In this document: positions 34,550 through 44,265 of the stretch, one piece after another
How the letters are laid out: the number at the start of each line of letters is the position of its first letter
Numbering within the stretch: the first letter of the stretch is position 1
NCBI RefSeq assembly: GCF_007489285.1
Contig: NZ_VLIY01000011.1
Location: 62,001-126,000, forward strand
Direction of reading: 5' to 3'
Length of the DNA: 64,000 nucleotides
DNA from: Skermania sp. ID1734
Lineage (GTDB): Bacteria; Actinomycetota; Actinomycetes; Mycobacteriales; Mycobacteriaceae
The notes under the pieces: generated by a model
Databases searched by the model: none
What the model was told of the DNA's origin: nothing
What the model saw: only the letters and a program-made list of their open reading frames with translations
Made by a program: the position numbers and the translations under genes

Positions 34550-35461
34550 CTAAGTCATCGCCCAGGACGCCACGATTCCCCGTGCGATCGAAATCGACCC
34601 GGGAAGCAGCAGGCGCGCCGGTTGTTCATCGGCCTGACGTTTTGCCGTCCAATCGCCCCGCTCGAGGGCCTCGCGGATTTCGGTCCTGGTGAACCAGTGT
34701 GCCTCGGCGATCTCGCCGTCGGCGAAGCGCAGCGGCTGATCCGGATCCGCTACGGCGCTGAAGCCGATCATGACCGAACGCGGGAACGGCCATGGCTGGC
34801 TGCCCAGATACGTCACCTCGCGCACGTCAAGTCCCACTTCTTCGCGGATTTCGCGAACTACGCAGTGCTCCAACGACTCTCCGGCCTCCACGAAGCCGGC
34901 CAGGATCGAGAACATGGTTTCCGGCCACGCGTGCTGACGCGCAAGCAGCGCACGATCACCGCCGTCGTGTACCAGGCAGATGATCGCCGGATCGGTGCGC
35001 GGGAACTCTTCGTGACCGGTGGCCTCGCTGATACGCGACCAACCACCCTTGGCGGGCCGGGTGGGGCTGCCGTCGAGGGCGCTGAAGCCTGCGGACGCAT
35101 GCCAGTTCAACAGCGCGACTGCTGTGGTGACCAAGCCAGCGCTGGCGTCATCGAGTTTTGCGCCGACCATCCGCAGGTCCCCCGCGCGGCCCTCGAGCTC
35201 ACTGCGCACCGCCCACACATGCCGGCCGTCGACAATCCCGAGAAAGATTGCCTCTTCGGGCGGTTCGGCGGCAAAGTCCGCCGCCTTGTCGAGGACCAGT
35301 TCGGCGCCGTCGAGTCGCACCTGACCGCGCTCTGTGACACGCAACAGCAGCGCTGCGGACCAGCCCTCCTTCAGCGCGCGCGCGTCGGCACGCAGTTCCT
35401 CGGCGCGGTCGAGGGTGGAGCGGGACAACAGCGGGATCTCCCGAAGCGCGAAAGTGGACAC
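34550..35461 (-). CDS. nudC: NAD(+) diphosphatase NudC
   Basis: This 303-residue Nudix hydrolase cleaves NADH/NAD+ (and NAD-capped RNA in other bacteria). The Nudix box is complete: GFVEAGESLEHCVVREIREE followed by VGL. The NudC-specific SQPWPFPRSVMIGF lies downstream. The region that carries the zinc ribbon in E. coli NudC has no cysteines here (ASAGFSALDGSPTRPAKGGW). GTG 35461 has TAGGGT (35473-35468) seven bases upstream, so the mRNA is probably leaderless. It lies next to the potassium channel gene, as Rv3199c-Rv3200c. Confidence 0.92.
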   Translation of the reverse strand: MSTFALREIPLLSRSTLDRAEELRADARALKEGWSAALLLRVTERGQVRLDGAELVLDKAADFAAEPPEEAIFLGIVDGRHVWAVRSELEGRAGDLRMVGAKLDDASAGLVTTAVALLNWHASAGFSALDGSPTRPAKGGWSRISEATGHEEFPRTDPAIICLVHDGGDRALLARQHAWPETMFSILAGFVEAGESLEHCVVREIREEVGLDVREVTYLGSQPWPFPRSVMIGFSAVADPDQPLRFADGEIAEAHWFTRTEIREALERGDWTAKRQADEQPARLLLPGSISIARGIVASWAMT

Positions 35462-35477
35462 CCTTCGACCCTAGCCA

Positions 35478-36587
35478 TCACGCGTGGACGCGGCGGATGT
35501 AGAGCAGCTTGTCTCCGGATTCGACGGCATCGACCTCCGGCTCGCCGACCCGGACCAGTCGACCGTCGCGAACCACCCCGAGCACGATGTCGCGCAGGTG
35601 CCGCGGCGAGCCGCCGATCTCGTCCGGCTCAACATCGCGCTCGGCCACGGCGAAGCCGGCTTCCGGGGTGAGCAGGTCCTCGACCATCTCGACCACCCGC
35701 GGCGTCGAGGTCGCGATACCGAGCAGGCGCCCGGCGGTCTCCGACGAGACGACGACCGAGTCGGCTCCCGACTGCCTGAGCAAGTGAATGTTCTCCGCCT
35801 CCCGAATTGCCGCGACGATTTTGGCGTTCGGCGCGATCTCGCGGGCGGTCAAGGTCACCAGCACCGCCGTGTCGTCACGACTGGTGGCGATGATGATCGA
35901 AGCGGCGTGCTGTGCCCCAGCCAGCCGGAGCACCTCACTTTTGGTGGCGGAGCCAAGGACGGTCACCAACCCCATGCCAGCCGCGGCTTCGAGCTCCGTC
36001 GCATCGGTATCGACGACGACGATGTCGGCGGGCTGCATGCCATCACCGAGCATGGTGTTGATGGCGGTGCGGCCCTTTGTGCCGAAGCCGACGACCACGG
36101 TGTGATTGCGCACTCTGCGCCTCCATTGCTGAATTCTGAATGCCTGGCGAGACCGTTCGGTGAGCACCGCAAGTGTTGTGCCGACGAGCAAGATGAGGAA
36201 GAAGATTCGCAGCGGCGTGATGAGCACGGTGGTGAGTAGTCGCGCCCCCGGGGTTACCGGGGTGATGTCGCCGTAGCCCGTGGTGGTCAGCGAAACCGTT
36301 GCGTAGTAGAGGCAGTCCAAGAACGACAGCGGGTTCTCTTGAACGTCGCGGTATCCGTCCCGGTCGAGGTAGACGATGCCGGCCGCCAGGAACAGCAGCA
36401 CGAGGGCGAGCAGCATGCGACGGGTGATCGCCGACCATGGGCTCGTTTGATTCTCGGGAATCCGCAACATTCCGACGAGCGCGAAATCAGGCCGTTCGGT
36501 GAGGATTTCGGGATTGCGCAGAAACCTTCTAGCCGCCACCGGTGCTTCCTTTGCAGTCGCGCCCACGGACCCGCGCCTATCGGACAT
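35478..36587 (-). CDS. Potassium channel with RCK domain
   Basis: This is a 369-residue ion channel. Two membrane helices flank a P-loop with the K+ selectivity filter TTTGYGD (near residue 101). A TrkA-N/RCK domain follows with HTVVVGFGTKGRTAINTML (about 160-280), then a TrkA-C domain at the C-terminus. It opens passively rather than pumping and complements the Kdp ATPase elsewhere in the window. It is followed by nudC on the same strand after 16 bases. It corresponds to the Rv3200c position. Confidence 0.92.
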   Translation of the reverse strand: MSDRRGSVGATAKEAPVAARRFLRNPEILTERPDFALVGMLRIPENQTSPWSAITRRMLLALVLLFLAAGIVYLDRDGYRDVQENPLSFLDCLYYATVSLTTTGYGDITPVTPGARLLTTVLITPLRIFFLILLVGTTLAVLTERSRQAFRIQQWRRRVRNHTVVVGFGTKGRTAINTMLGDGMQPADIVVVDTDATELEAAAGMGLVTVLGSATKSEVLRLAGAQHAASIIIATSRDDTAVLVTLTAREIAPNAKIVAAIREAENIHLLRQSGADSVVVSSETAGRLLGIATSTPRVVEMVEDLLTPEAGFAVAERDVEPDEIGGSPRHLRDIVLGVVRDGRLVRVGEPEVDAVESGDKLLYIRRVHA

Positions 36588-36613
36588 CGCCCGGGCAGCC
36601 TAACCGGGCGCGG

Positions 36614-39600
36614 TCACGGCTGTCCCGCCGACTCGATGAGTCGCTCGAGCTCGGCCAATCCCGGCAGCTTCGCGGGTGCGACCGTCGCGCCAGTCCGCAC
36701 GTAATGAAATGCTGCGCGTACTCGCTGACAGACATCGCTTTCCGGTTCGCCGGTGCGTGCTGCGACGAGCCGGGCCCACGCCAGCCGGTACACCGCCAGT
36801 TGGATGGCCACGGCGTCCTGGTTCGCGCCCGTGGGCTCGGCCCCGGTCTTCCAGTCGACCACGGTCCAGCCGCCGTCCGGGTCGGCGAACACCGCATCCA
36901 TCCGTCCGCGCACCACGGTTGCGGCGATGGTCGTTTCGAAGGGCACCTCGACGTCGATCGGAGTCCGGTCAGCCCATTTCGACGCCAGAAAGGACTCCTG
37001 CAGCGCTGCCAGGTCGTCGTCGACCCGGTCGGGACCGTCGACGCCGCCCGGCAAATCGTCGAGGTCCAGCAGTCGGGTGGAGCCGAAGCGGCGCTCTACC
37101 CAGGCGTGGAAGGCAGTACCGCGGCGGGCGAGGGTGTCCGGCGGGTATGGCACCGGTCTGCGCAGCAACGACGCCAGCCGAGCCGGGTTCGCGCGAAGTT
37201 CGACGAGCTGCGTTGCGGCGAGTTCCGCGGGCAGTTCCACGTCCAGCCCACGGTCTTCCGCGCTGGCGTGCTCGGCCAGCAACGCGTCGACGTCGGCAGC
37301 CCAGCCCTCGGGATCCTCGTCGGCCGGCATGGGGTCGGCCATCGCCGCGCGTACCGCCGCCGCACCCGCTTGGACCGCTGCCCGACGCGACCCGAGCGGG
37401 TCCGCGGGCCACTGGGCCGTGACCGGCGACTGGGTGAGCGGATTGACGGCGCCGTCGGCGGGCGCGGGTGCCCAAACGTCGATGCGGCCGAGCGGTGCGT
37501 CCGACGCCTCGAGCGCCGCGCGCAGTTCGGCGAGAAACGGCGAAGGCCCCTTCGGACCGGACCCTGTTTCAGCCCAGTGATGGCCCGAAACATACAGTGC
37601 TCGTTCTGTTCTGGTAACAGCAACGTAGAACAGCCGGCGGTCCTCATCGAGCTTGCGCTGCTTCAGGGCGGCCTTGTGCCGGTTGATTTCATCCTCGAGT
37701 TCACCGCGGTCGGCGAGGCTGTCGAGTTTCAGTTCCGGGATACCCTCCCCCGATTCGCCCGGTTGCACCCGGTCACCCCGCAGCGACGGCGGTAACTCGC
37801 CGAGTGCGCCCAACCAGGTCCCGGACGCGGTCGTGGACGGGAAGACGCCGGTGACCACGTGCGGGACCGCGACGACCTCCCATTCGAGTCCCTTCGCCGC
37901 GTGCACGGTGAGCACTTGCACCCGATCGGGTGCGACCTCGACCTCGCCCGGTTCCAGGCCGTCCTCGACCTGTTGCGCCGCGTCGAGAAAAGCCAGCAGA
38001 CCCCCGACCGTGGCACCGGCGTCGGCGGCGAACCCTGCTACCACCTCTGCAAAAGCGTCCAGGTGTTCGCGGCCCGCGCCACCGCTGCCCGTCCGCTGAC
38101 GGGCTTGGGTCTCGATGCCGATTCCGATGGTCCGGTCGATATCGGCGACAAGTTCGGGCAGCGGCTGACCGAGCCTTTCCCGCAGCGCGGCGAGTTCCTT
38201 GCCGAGAGCGGTGATGCGTTCGTATCCCGCAGCCGAATACCTTTCGGCCGGACCTGGATCCGCTATCGCGTCGGCCAAACCGGCCTGCTCGGATGGCTCT
38301 ACGGGCAATGTCCGCGCCAGCGCCGCGGCCAGCGCTTGCGCATCTGCGATGTCCGAATTCGTCACCGCGTGTCGGATGGATAGCTCGCCGGCGCGCAGAT
38401 GCAGGGCGCGGATATCGGCGAGTCCGAGTTGCCAGCGCGCCCCGGTCAAGACGCGAACGGCGGCCGACCCGCTTGCGGGTTCGGCGGCCAGTCGAAGCAT
38501 GGCAACCAGATCAGCAACCTCAGGGGTGCTCAGCAAACCGCCGAGGCCCACGATCTCCACTGGCAAGCCGTGCGCGCGCAAAACCTCGGCGATGGGCGCC
38601 GCATCGGCGTTGCGACGGATGAGTACCGCCGCGGTCGGCGGCTTGTCTGACGCGGCCGCATAGGCATCGGCGATCCGCTGGGCTACCCATTCGCGCTCTT
38701 CCACAACGGTTTCCGTGAGCGCCAGCATGACGTCGCCGTCGCGCGCGTCGGGTCGTGGGCGCAGCGGGTCGACCGGAACACCCTTGTGGCGCAGTGGTTC
38801 TGCAATAACGTTCGCCAGCGTCAGCGCCTGCGGGGGATTGCGCCAGCTAGTCAGCAGCGGCAGGATGTCGGCCGGTTTGCGGGCCGACTGCGGGAAGTCG
38901 GTCGCGAAGCGTGGCAGGTTCGCGGCCGAAGCTCCGCGCCAACCGTAGATCGACTGCATTGGATCACCAACGGCCGTCACGGTGAAGTCGCGTTGCCGGC
39001 GCACGCCACCGAACAGGGCCGACAGCAGCACCCGTTGGGCATGACCGGTGTCTTGGTACTCATCGAGCAAGACGAGCCGGAATCGTTCTCGCTCCGCGAC
39101 ACCTACCTCGGGATGCTCCGCGGCGAGCCGCGCCGCCAACGACATCTGGCTGCCGAAGTCGAGCGCGCCGCGCTCGCGCAGACGCTCCTGCAACCGTGCC
39201 ACCAGCGGCAGCAGCATCGCTCGCTCGCGCTGAGTGTCGATGATATTCAACAGGTCTCGGGTGGGGCCTTGGCGCTTGCCGGGCCCGGGCGGCAGGGACA
39301 TCACCAGCTTTTCCAACTCGGTGTGGGCCTCGACGAGTTGCTCGGGCTCCACCAGGTGCTCGGCGAGTTGCCCGGACAGGGCGAGCACCGCGTCGGTGAT
39401 GGTGGTCGGTACGCGTTCGGTGTCGAGATCCCCGTCCCAGCTCGAGACGACCTGAAATGCCAACTGCCACAACTGCGTTTCACCGAGGACCGTGGCGGTA
39501 GGTTCGACCGGCAGCAGCAGGCCATGTTCGCCCAGGAGCCGGCCGGCATAGGCGTGATAGGTGCTCACCTCCGGCGCGGAGTTGGTGATCGTCTCGCGCA

Positions 39601-39910
39601 GTTCACCAGAAGTATCCAGTTCTCGCAGCAACGGTGAACCGGCCAGCCGGGCGAGCCGGCTGCGAATGCGCGCGCCCAACTGCTGCGCCGCCTTGCGCGT
39701 GAACGTCAAGCCGAGCACCTGATCGGGCAGCACCAACCGGTTGGCGACCATCCAAATGACGCGGGCCGCCATGGTTTCGGTCTTGCCCGCACCGGCACCG
39801 GCGACGACGAGGTTCGGTCCGGGCGGCGCGGCGATGACCGCCTCCTGCTCGGCCGTGGGCGCGGGTAGGCCGAGGGCGTGCGCCAGATTCGCTGGACTGA
39901 CCGTGCTCAT
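36614..39910 (-). CDS. adnB: AdnB, helicase-nuclease subunit
   Basis: This 1098-residue subunit of the mycobacterial AdnAB DNA-end-resection motor is a UvrD-like helicase. It has Walker A VAGAGAGKTETM (near residue 40), the LTFTRKAAQQL segment, DEYQDTGHAQRVLL as motif II and FYVAVTRTERALYVSGH as motif VI. The C-terminal RecB-type nuclease (about residues 960-1070) has GRMDAVFADPDGGWTVVDWKTG. The ATG overlaps the adnA stop (ATGA). It resects double-strand breaks together with AdnA. Confidence 0.94.
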   Translation of the reverse strand: MSTVSPANLAHALGLPAPTAEQEAVIAAPPGPNLVVAGAGAGKTETMAARVIWMVANRLVLPDQVLGLTFTRKAAQQLGARIRSRLARLAGSPLLRELDTSGELRETITNSAPEVSTYHAYAGRLLGEHGLLLPVEPTATVLGETQLWQLAFQVVSSWDGDLDTERVPTTITDAVLALSGQLAEHLVEPEQLVEAHTELEKLVMSLPPGPGKRQGPTRDLLNIIDTQRERAMLLPLVARLQERLRERGALDFGSQMSLAARLAAEHPEVGVAERERFRLVLLDEYQDTGHAQRVLLSALFGGVRRQRDFTVTAVGDPMQSIYGWRGASAANLPRFATDFPQSARKPADILPLLTSWRNPPQALTLANVIAEPLRHKGVPVDPLRPRPDARDGDVMLALTETVVEEREWVAQRIADAYAAASDKPPTAAVLIRRNADAAPIAEVLRAHGLPVEIVGLGGLLSTPEVADLVAMLRLAAEPASGSAAVRVLTGARWQLGLADIRALHLRAGELSIRHAVTNSDIADAQALAAALARTLPVEPSEQAGLADAIADPGPAERYSAAGYERITALGKELAALRERLGQPLPELVADIDRTIGIGIETQARQRTGSGGAGREHLDAFAEVVAGFAADAGATVGGLLAFLDAAQQVEDGLEPGEVEVAPDRVQVLTVHAAKGLEWEVVAVPHVVTGVFPSTTASGTWLGALGELPPSLRGDRVQPGESGEGIPELKLDSLADRGELEDEINRHKAALKQRKLDEDRRLFYVAVTRTERALYVSGHHWAETGSGPKGPSPFLAELRAALEASDAPLGRIDVWAPAPADGAVNPLTQSPVTAQWPADPLGSRRAAVQAGAAAVRAAMADPMPADEDPEGWAADVDALLAEHASAEDRGLDVELPAELAATQLVELRANPARLASLLRRPVPYPPDTLARRGTAFHAWVERRFGSTRLLDLDDLPGGVDGPDRVDDDLAALQESFLASKWADRTPIDVEVPFETTIAATVVRGRMDAVFADPDGGWTVVDWKTGAEPTGANQDAVAIQLAVYRLAWARLVAARTGEPESDVCQRVRAAFHYVRTGATVAPAKLPGLAELERLIESAGQP

Positions 39911-42900
39911 TCGCCGCTCACCTGCCGTCCGGAATCGTTGGCCGGGCAGCTACCTGCCACCGGGCAATGCCGACAGCCGTCGTTGACGATGGCTAGGTAG
40001 CGCGGGCCGACGCTGGCCGCGGCAGCCTCCTGGATTGTGGCACGCCACTGATCGAGACCCTCGTCGTCGAGCGGTGACTGCTGGCGTTGCGTCGCGCCGT
40101 CCGAGCGATGTGCCTTAGCCACGTACACCAGCCGCCCACCACCGGGCGCCGCCGCATCCTCGCCATCGATTCCGCCGACCGCCGCCGCGAGCTGGTAGGT
40201 GGCAAGTTGGGCATGGTCCTGCGCGGCCTGCTTGGTGAGGAGATTCTTGCCCGTCTTGATGTCCACGATCACTGTTCGCCCATCCGGGTCGCGTTCGAGC
40301 CGGTCGATGCGGCCCTTCACGCGGGCGGCGGGTTCGTCGTCTCCGCGGCCCGGGACAGTGAAGTCGACGTCGACTTCGACCGCGGCCTGGGTGAGCTCCG
40401 TGCGGGTGCTGGCCAACCACGCGGTGAAGTTGGCGACCATCGCCTCCGCCCGGCGCCGCTCCTGCGCGTTGTGCCAGCCATTGCCGAGTCCTAAGCCTTC
40501 CCATGCATTTTCAAGCTCTCGTTGCACCACGCTCGCGGGCACCTGGCAGGCCAGCGCCTGCACCAGAGCGTGCACGAGCGTGCCCTTGATGGCATGGAAG
40601 TTCGACTGATCCGCGCCGCCATGCCGCTCGAGCGCCCAGCGCAACGGACACGCTCGCAGCAGTTCGACGGTCGAGGGCGACAAGCGCACCGGATCATCGC
40701 CTGGTTGCCACATCGGCGCTGCAGTGCTGGGTTCAACGAGCCCGTACCACTCGTCCGGATGCGCGCCGCGCACACCCGCCTGGGCGAGTCGCGCCAGCTG
40801 ACGAGCGGCACGTGCGCGCTCGTCCTCGGGGGCCGATGGATCGCACACCACGCCACGCAATTCGGCGACCAGGGCGGGCAACGCGAGCGAGCGCTGTGGC
40901 TTGCCTTGCCCGGCAGCGCAATTCACCTCGATGCCGAGCTCGTCCAAGAATCGCGAGGGGACGAGTTCTTGCTCGCCGCCGGTCGATTCCACCGCGGTGA
41001 CCAGTAGGGAGCGTCGCGCTCGGCTGCAGGCGACCAGCAACAGCCGTCGCTCTTCGGCCAGCAGCGGCGCCGTCCGGCTCAGTGGCTGCACGTCCGGGTC
41101 GACACCGGCAACCATGTCGACGAGTTCCTCCACCCGCAGCAGGCTGCCGCGCGGACGGACGCTGGGCCACAATCCCTCCTGCACCCCCGCCACCGCCACC
41201 ACGTCCCATTCCCGGCCGGTGGCCGCGTGTGCCGTGATGATCACCACGGCCTCGCCGGTCTCGCCGCGACGGGTGGGCCGGTTCAGTTGCTGGTGGGAGA
41301 TGTAGTCGAGGAACCCCGCTAATCCTGCGCGGGCGACCCGGCCGGCGTAGGCCGCGGCGGCGTCGAACAGTGCGACGGCCGCGTCCAGGTCACGGTCCGC
41401 CTGCGCGCCCGCCGAGCCGCCGCGGGCGGATGCCGCCGTCCAGCGGCGCTCCAAACGCGAACTCTGCCAGGTAATCCACAACACTTCCTCGAGCCCGCGG
41501 TCTGCGGCCACGGCATTGCGCGCCTGGGCGAGGACCTTCAGGACCCGGCGCAGCGGAGCCGCCTCCACGTCGGTGAGTCCATCGAGAACGCCGTTCCCTT
41601 CGTCGCCCAGGATCACATCGCGCAGCACGTCGGCGGTGGCGCGCTCACGGCCCGCAGCAAGGTCGACCCGCCGGATGCCCCGTCGTAACCGCCGCAGGCT
41701 CAATGGATCTGCGCCGCCGAGCGGACCAGCCAACAGTGCCAGCGCGTCATCAGCACTGAACTGTTCGGTCAGGGCGCGCAGCACCAGCAACATCCAGGCC
41801 GCACCGCGCTGCTGCGCCAACGGCAGCTCCGACGCCGCCGTCGTGACCGGGATTCCCGCCGCGACAAGACCGCGGCGCAGGGCCGACACCGAGGCTGGCA
41901 ACGATCGAACGATCACCGCCATCCGCGACCACGCGATTCCGTCCTCGAGGTGCGCCCGCCGCAGATAGTCGGCGATGCCCGCGGCCTGCTTGGGCACCGA
42001 GGCGAACACCCGCGCATCCGCTCGTCCACCAGGCTCGCTCGCCTGCGCACCGCGATGCGGGTAGCTACCGGGGAGTCGTCGGGCAATCGCACCGGCGACC
42101 TCCGAAACCCTCTGCCCAGCGCGATGATTGATCCGCAGGACGACTTGGTGGTTCGCGTCCAGCCCGGTGAGAAACTCGGCGCTGGCACCGCGAAACGAGT
42201 ACACGGCCTGATCAGGGTCACCGGCGACCACCGTGCGCGCCGTACCGGAACCGATGAGCCGGACCAGTCGCGCAGCCTGCGGATCGAGGTGCTGCGCGTC
42301 ATCGACGTAGAGGTAGCGGATGCGCGCTCGCTCGCGGGCCAGCAACTCGCCGTCCGCGGCAAATGCGGCCAACGCCGCACCCACGAGTTCCGCCGCGTCC
42401 AGCGCAGGAGCCGTCGCACCCGGAGCCTCCGCACCCACCGACCAACGCAACAACATGGCCTGCTCGTACCGCGCCGCGAACTTCCCGACCGCCACCCATT
42501 CCGGACGATTCCGCTTGCGCCCCAACCGGACCAGGTCCTCGGGGTCCAGCCCGCGCTCGGCCGCGCGCAACATCACATCGCGCACCTCGGCGGCAAAACC
42601 CGCCAATCCCAACGCCGGACGCAGCCGTTCCGGCCAGCCAGCACCCCCCGAATCGTCGAGCTCACCGCGCAGCATTTCGCGCAGCACCGCATCCTGTTCC
42701 GCGCCGGTCAGCAACCGCGGCGGCGGGTTGCCGTGGTCGGCCGCGTGCAACCGCAAGACCGCGAAAGCGTAGGAGTGCAGCGTCCGAACCAGCGGCTGGC
42801 GAGTGGCGCCGGGAACGCCTCCGGCCCCGAGCAGCCCGGTTGAGACCGCTCCCCGCACCTCGCCGGCCGCGCGACGCGATTGGGTGAGCACCAGCACCGA

Positions 42901-43095
42901 CTCCGGGTCCACGCCGCCCGCGATGTTGGCAACGGCCAGGTCGGTCAGCAGCGCGGTCTTGCCGGTACCCGGGCCGCCCAGCACCCGCCACGGGTACCAG
43001 CCCGGCGGGCTCGCGGCAGCATCGAACAACTCGCGAACATCCGCCGGCCACTCCCGCAGCTGCGGCGGCTGGGGCGCGCGACCGATCATCCGCAT
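39907..43095 (-). CDS. adnA: AdnA, helicase-nuclease subunit
   Basis: This 1062-residue partner of AdnB has Walker A GGPGTGKTALL near residue 40 and RIRYLYVDDAQHLDP as motif II. The motif III-like VVAGDPDQAVYSFRGA and a RecB-like nuclease near the C-terminus (GRIDRLERDPDGRTVIVDIKTG) are present. Four cysteines, one in LLRACPLRW and three in CRHCPVAGSC, fit the iron-sulfur staple of AddB-type nucleases. ATG 43095 is preceded by GGAGG at a good distance. It is divergent from the LipV-like gene. Confidence 0.94.
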   Translation of the reverse strand: MRMIGRAPQPPQLREWPADVRELFDAAASPPGWYPWRVLGGPGTGKTALLTDLAVANIAGGVDPESVLVLTQSRRAAGEVRGAVSTGLLGAGGVPGATRQPLVRTLHSYAFAVLRLHAADHGNPPPRLLTGAEQDAVLREMLRGELDDSGGAGWPERLRPALGLAGFAAEVRDVMLRAAERGLDPEDLVRLGRKRNRPEWVAVGKFAARYEQAMLLRWSVGAEAPGATAPALDAAELVGAALAAFAADGELLARERARIRYLYVDDAQHLDPQAARLVRLIGSGTARTVVAGDPDQAVYSFRGASAEFLTGLDANHQVVLRINHRAGQRVSEVAGAIARRLPGSYPHRGAQASEPGGRADARVFASVPKQAAGIADYLRRAHLEDGIAWSRMAVIVRSLPASVSALRRGLVAAGIPVTTAASELPLAQQRGAAWMLLVLRALTEQFSADDALALLAGPLGGADPLSLRRLRRGIRRVDLAAGRERATADVLRDVILGDEGNGVLDGLTDVEAAPLRRVLKVLAQARNAVAADRGLEEVLWITWQSSRLERRWTAASARGGSAGAQADRDLDAAVALFDAAAAYAGRVARAGLAGFLDYISHQQLNRPTRRGETGEAVVIITAHAATGREWDVVAVAGVQEGLWPSVRPRGSLLRVEELVDMVAGVDPDVQPLSRTAPLLAEERRLLLVACSRARRSLLVTAVESTGGEQELVPSRFLDELGIEVNCAAGQGKPQRSLALPALVAELRGVVCDPSAPEDERARAARQLARLAQAGVRGAHPDEWYGLVEPSTAAPMWQPGDDPVRLSPSTVELLRACPLRWALERHGGADQSNFHAIKGTLVHALVQALACQVPASVVQRELENAWEGLGLGNGWHNAQERRRAEAMVANFTAWLASTRTELTQAAVEVDVDFTVPGRGDDEPAARVKGRIDRLERDPDGRTVIVDIKTGKNLLTKQAAQDHAQLATYQLAAAVGGIDGEDAAAPGGGRLVYVAKAHRSDGATQRQQSPLDDEGLDQWRATIQEAAAASVGPRYLAIVNDGCRHCPVAGSCPANDSGRQVSGE

Positions 43096-43178
43096 GGTCC
43101 GGTCTCCTCCCGTCGTCGTCGCGGTTGTACCCACGCCCTGATTGCAGCAGAACCCACCGACAAGAAAGACTCGTCACC

Positions 43179-43949
43179 GTGGTCAACGCACATGTTTACC
43201 GTCACGGCCCTGCTGACGCACCGGCGGTGCTGGCTCTGCACGGACTCACCGGACACGGCCGACGCTGGGCGCACTTGGCCGAGCAGCACCTGCCCGACCT
43301 GCGGATTCTCGCGCCCGACCTGCGCGGCCACGGCCGGGCACCGTGGACGCCGCCATGGAACTTCGAGCACATTGTCGATGACCTGGTCGCGCTGCTCGAC
43401 GAGGAGGCGACCGGGCCCATCGTCGTGATGGGGCACTCGTTTGGCGGTGCGGTGGCACTGCATCTGGCGCATCGACACCCCGAACGGGTGCGGAGTCTGC
43501 TGTTGCTCGATCCGGCGATCGCGCTGCCCGCCGAACCGGTGCTGCAGGCCGCGACCGACGCGGTGGCTTTTCCCGACTATGCCGACGTCGCCGAGGCCCG
43601 CATGCAGAAACAGCACGAAGCGTGGGGCGAACTCGCTCCCGAACTGCTCGAGGCCGAGATCGCCGAGCACCTGATTCCCTTGTCGGACGAGCGGGTCGGC
43701 TGGCGGATCAGTGTGCCGGCGATCGGTGCCTACTATGGCGAACTCGCGCGCGACCTGGTACTTCCTGACGTGCCCACCATCCTGGTACAGGCGATGAAAG
43801 TGCAGCCCGCCTACGTCCGGCCCGAGGTGCGCGCCGCGCTGGCCGGTCATCTCGGCGGAAAGTTCCGCGCAGTGGAACTCGACTGCGACCACATGGTCTC
43901 GATGGCGCGGCCGGTCGAGGTCGCTGGGTTGCTCCGCGAACTGCTCTGA
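43179..43949 (+). CDS. Alpha/beta hydrolase (LipV-like)
   Basis: This 256-residue alpha/beta hydrolase has the oxyanion-region LALHGLTGHGRRW, the nucleophile elbow GHSFGG (Ser near residue 95) and a catalytic His in CDHMVSMARP near the C-terminus. It matches Rv3203 (LipV) by position, so an esterase or lipase is likely. GTG 43179 is chosen because upstream in-frame residues are not conserved-looking. It is followed by the Atl-like gene with a one-base overlap (TGATG). Confidence 0.87.
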   Translation: MVNAHVYRHGPADAPAVLALHGLTGHGRRWAHLAEQHLPDLRILAPDLRGHGRAPWTPPWNFEHIVDDLVALLDEEATGPIVVMGHSFGGAVALHLAHRHPERVRSLLLLDPAIALPAEPVLQAATDAVAFPDYADVAEARMQKQHEAWGELAPELLEAEIAEHLIPLSDERVGWRISVPAIGAYYGELARDLVLPDVPTILVQAMKVQPAYVRPEVRAALAGHLGGKFRAVELDCDHMVSMARPVEVAGLLRELL

Positions 43950-44245
43950 TGGCCGCGACCACTGAGGCGCAGGTCGAGCGGGTCCGGGAGTTGGTCGCCG
44001 CGATTCCGCCGGGCCGGGTAGTCACCTACGGGGACATCGCCGCCGCAGCGGGCCTGTCCAGTCCGCGCACCGTCGGCTGGATCATGCGCACGGATTCCGC
44101 CGATCTGCCGTGGCACCGGGTGATCAGCGCCTCCGGTAAGCCCGCCCCGCATCTCGCCCAGCGGCAACTGCGGTTGCTGGCCGCCGAGGGCGTGCCGATC
44201 GTCGACGGACGCGTCGATCTGCGGGCAACCCGCTGGCTGCAATGA
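43949..44245 (+). CDS. Alkyltransferase-like protein (ATL, MGMT-family, inactive)
   Basis: This 98-residue protein matches the DNA-binding half of O6-methylguanine-DNA methyltransferases: VTYGDIAAAAGLSSPRTVGWIM with the recognition helix, then LPWHRVISASGK. The catalytic Cys of the PCHR motif is Trp (PWHR), so it cannot transfer alkyl groups. ATL proteins bind damaged bases and hand them to nucleotide-excision repair. It corresponds to Rv3204. The ATG shares a base with the preceding stop. Confidence 0.92.
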   Translation: MAATTEAQVERVRELVAAIPPGRVVTYGDIAAAAGLSSPRTVGWIMRTDSADLPWHRVISASGKPAPHLAQRQLRLLAAEGVPIVDGRVDLRATRWLQ

Positions 44246-44265
44246 TTCTGTGCCACGATTAGCCG

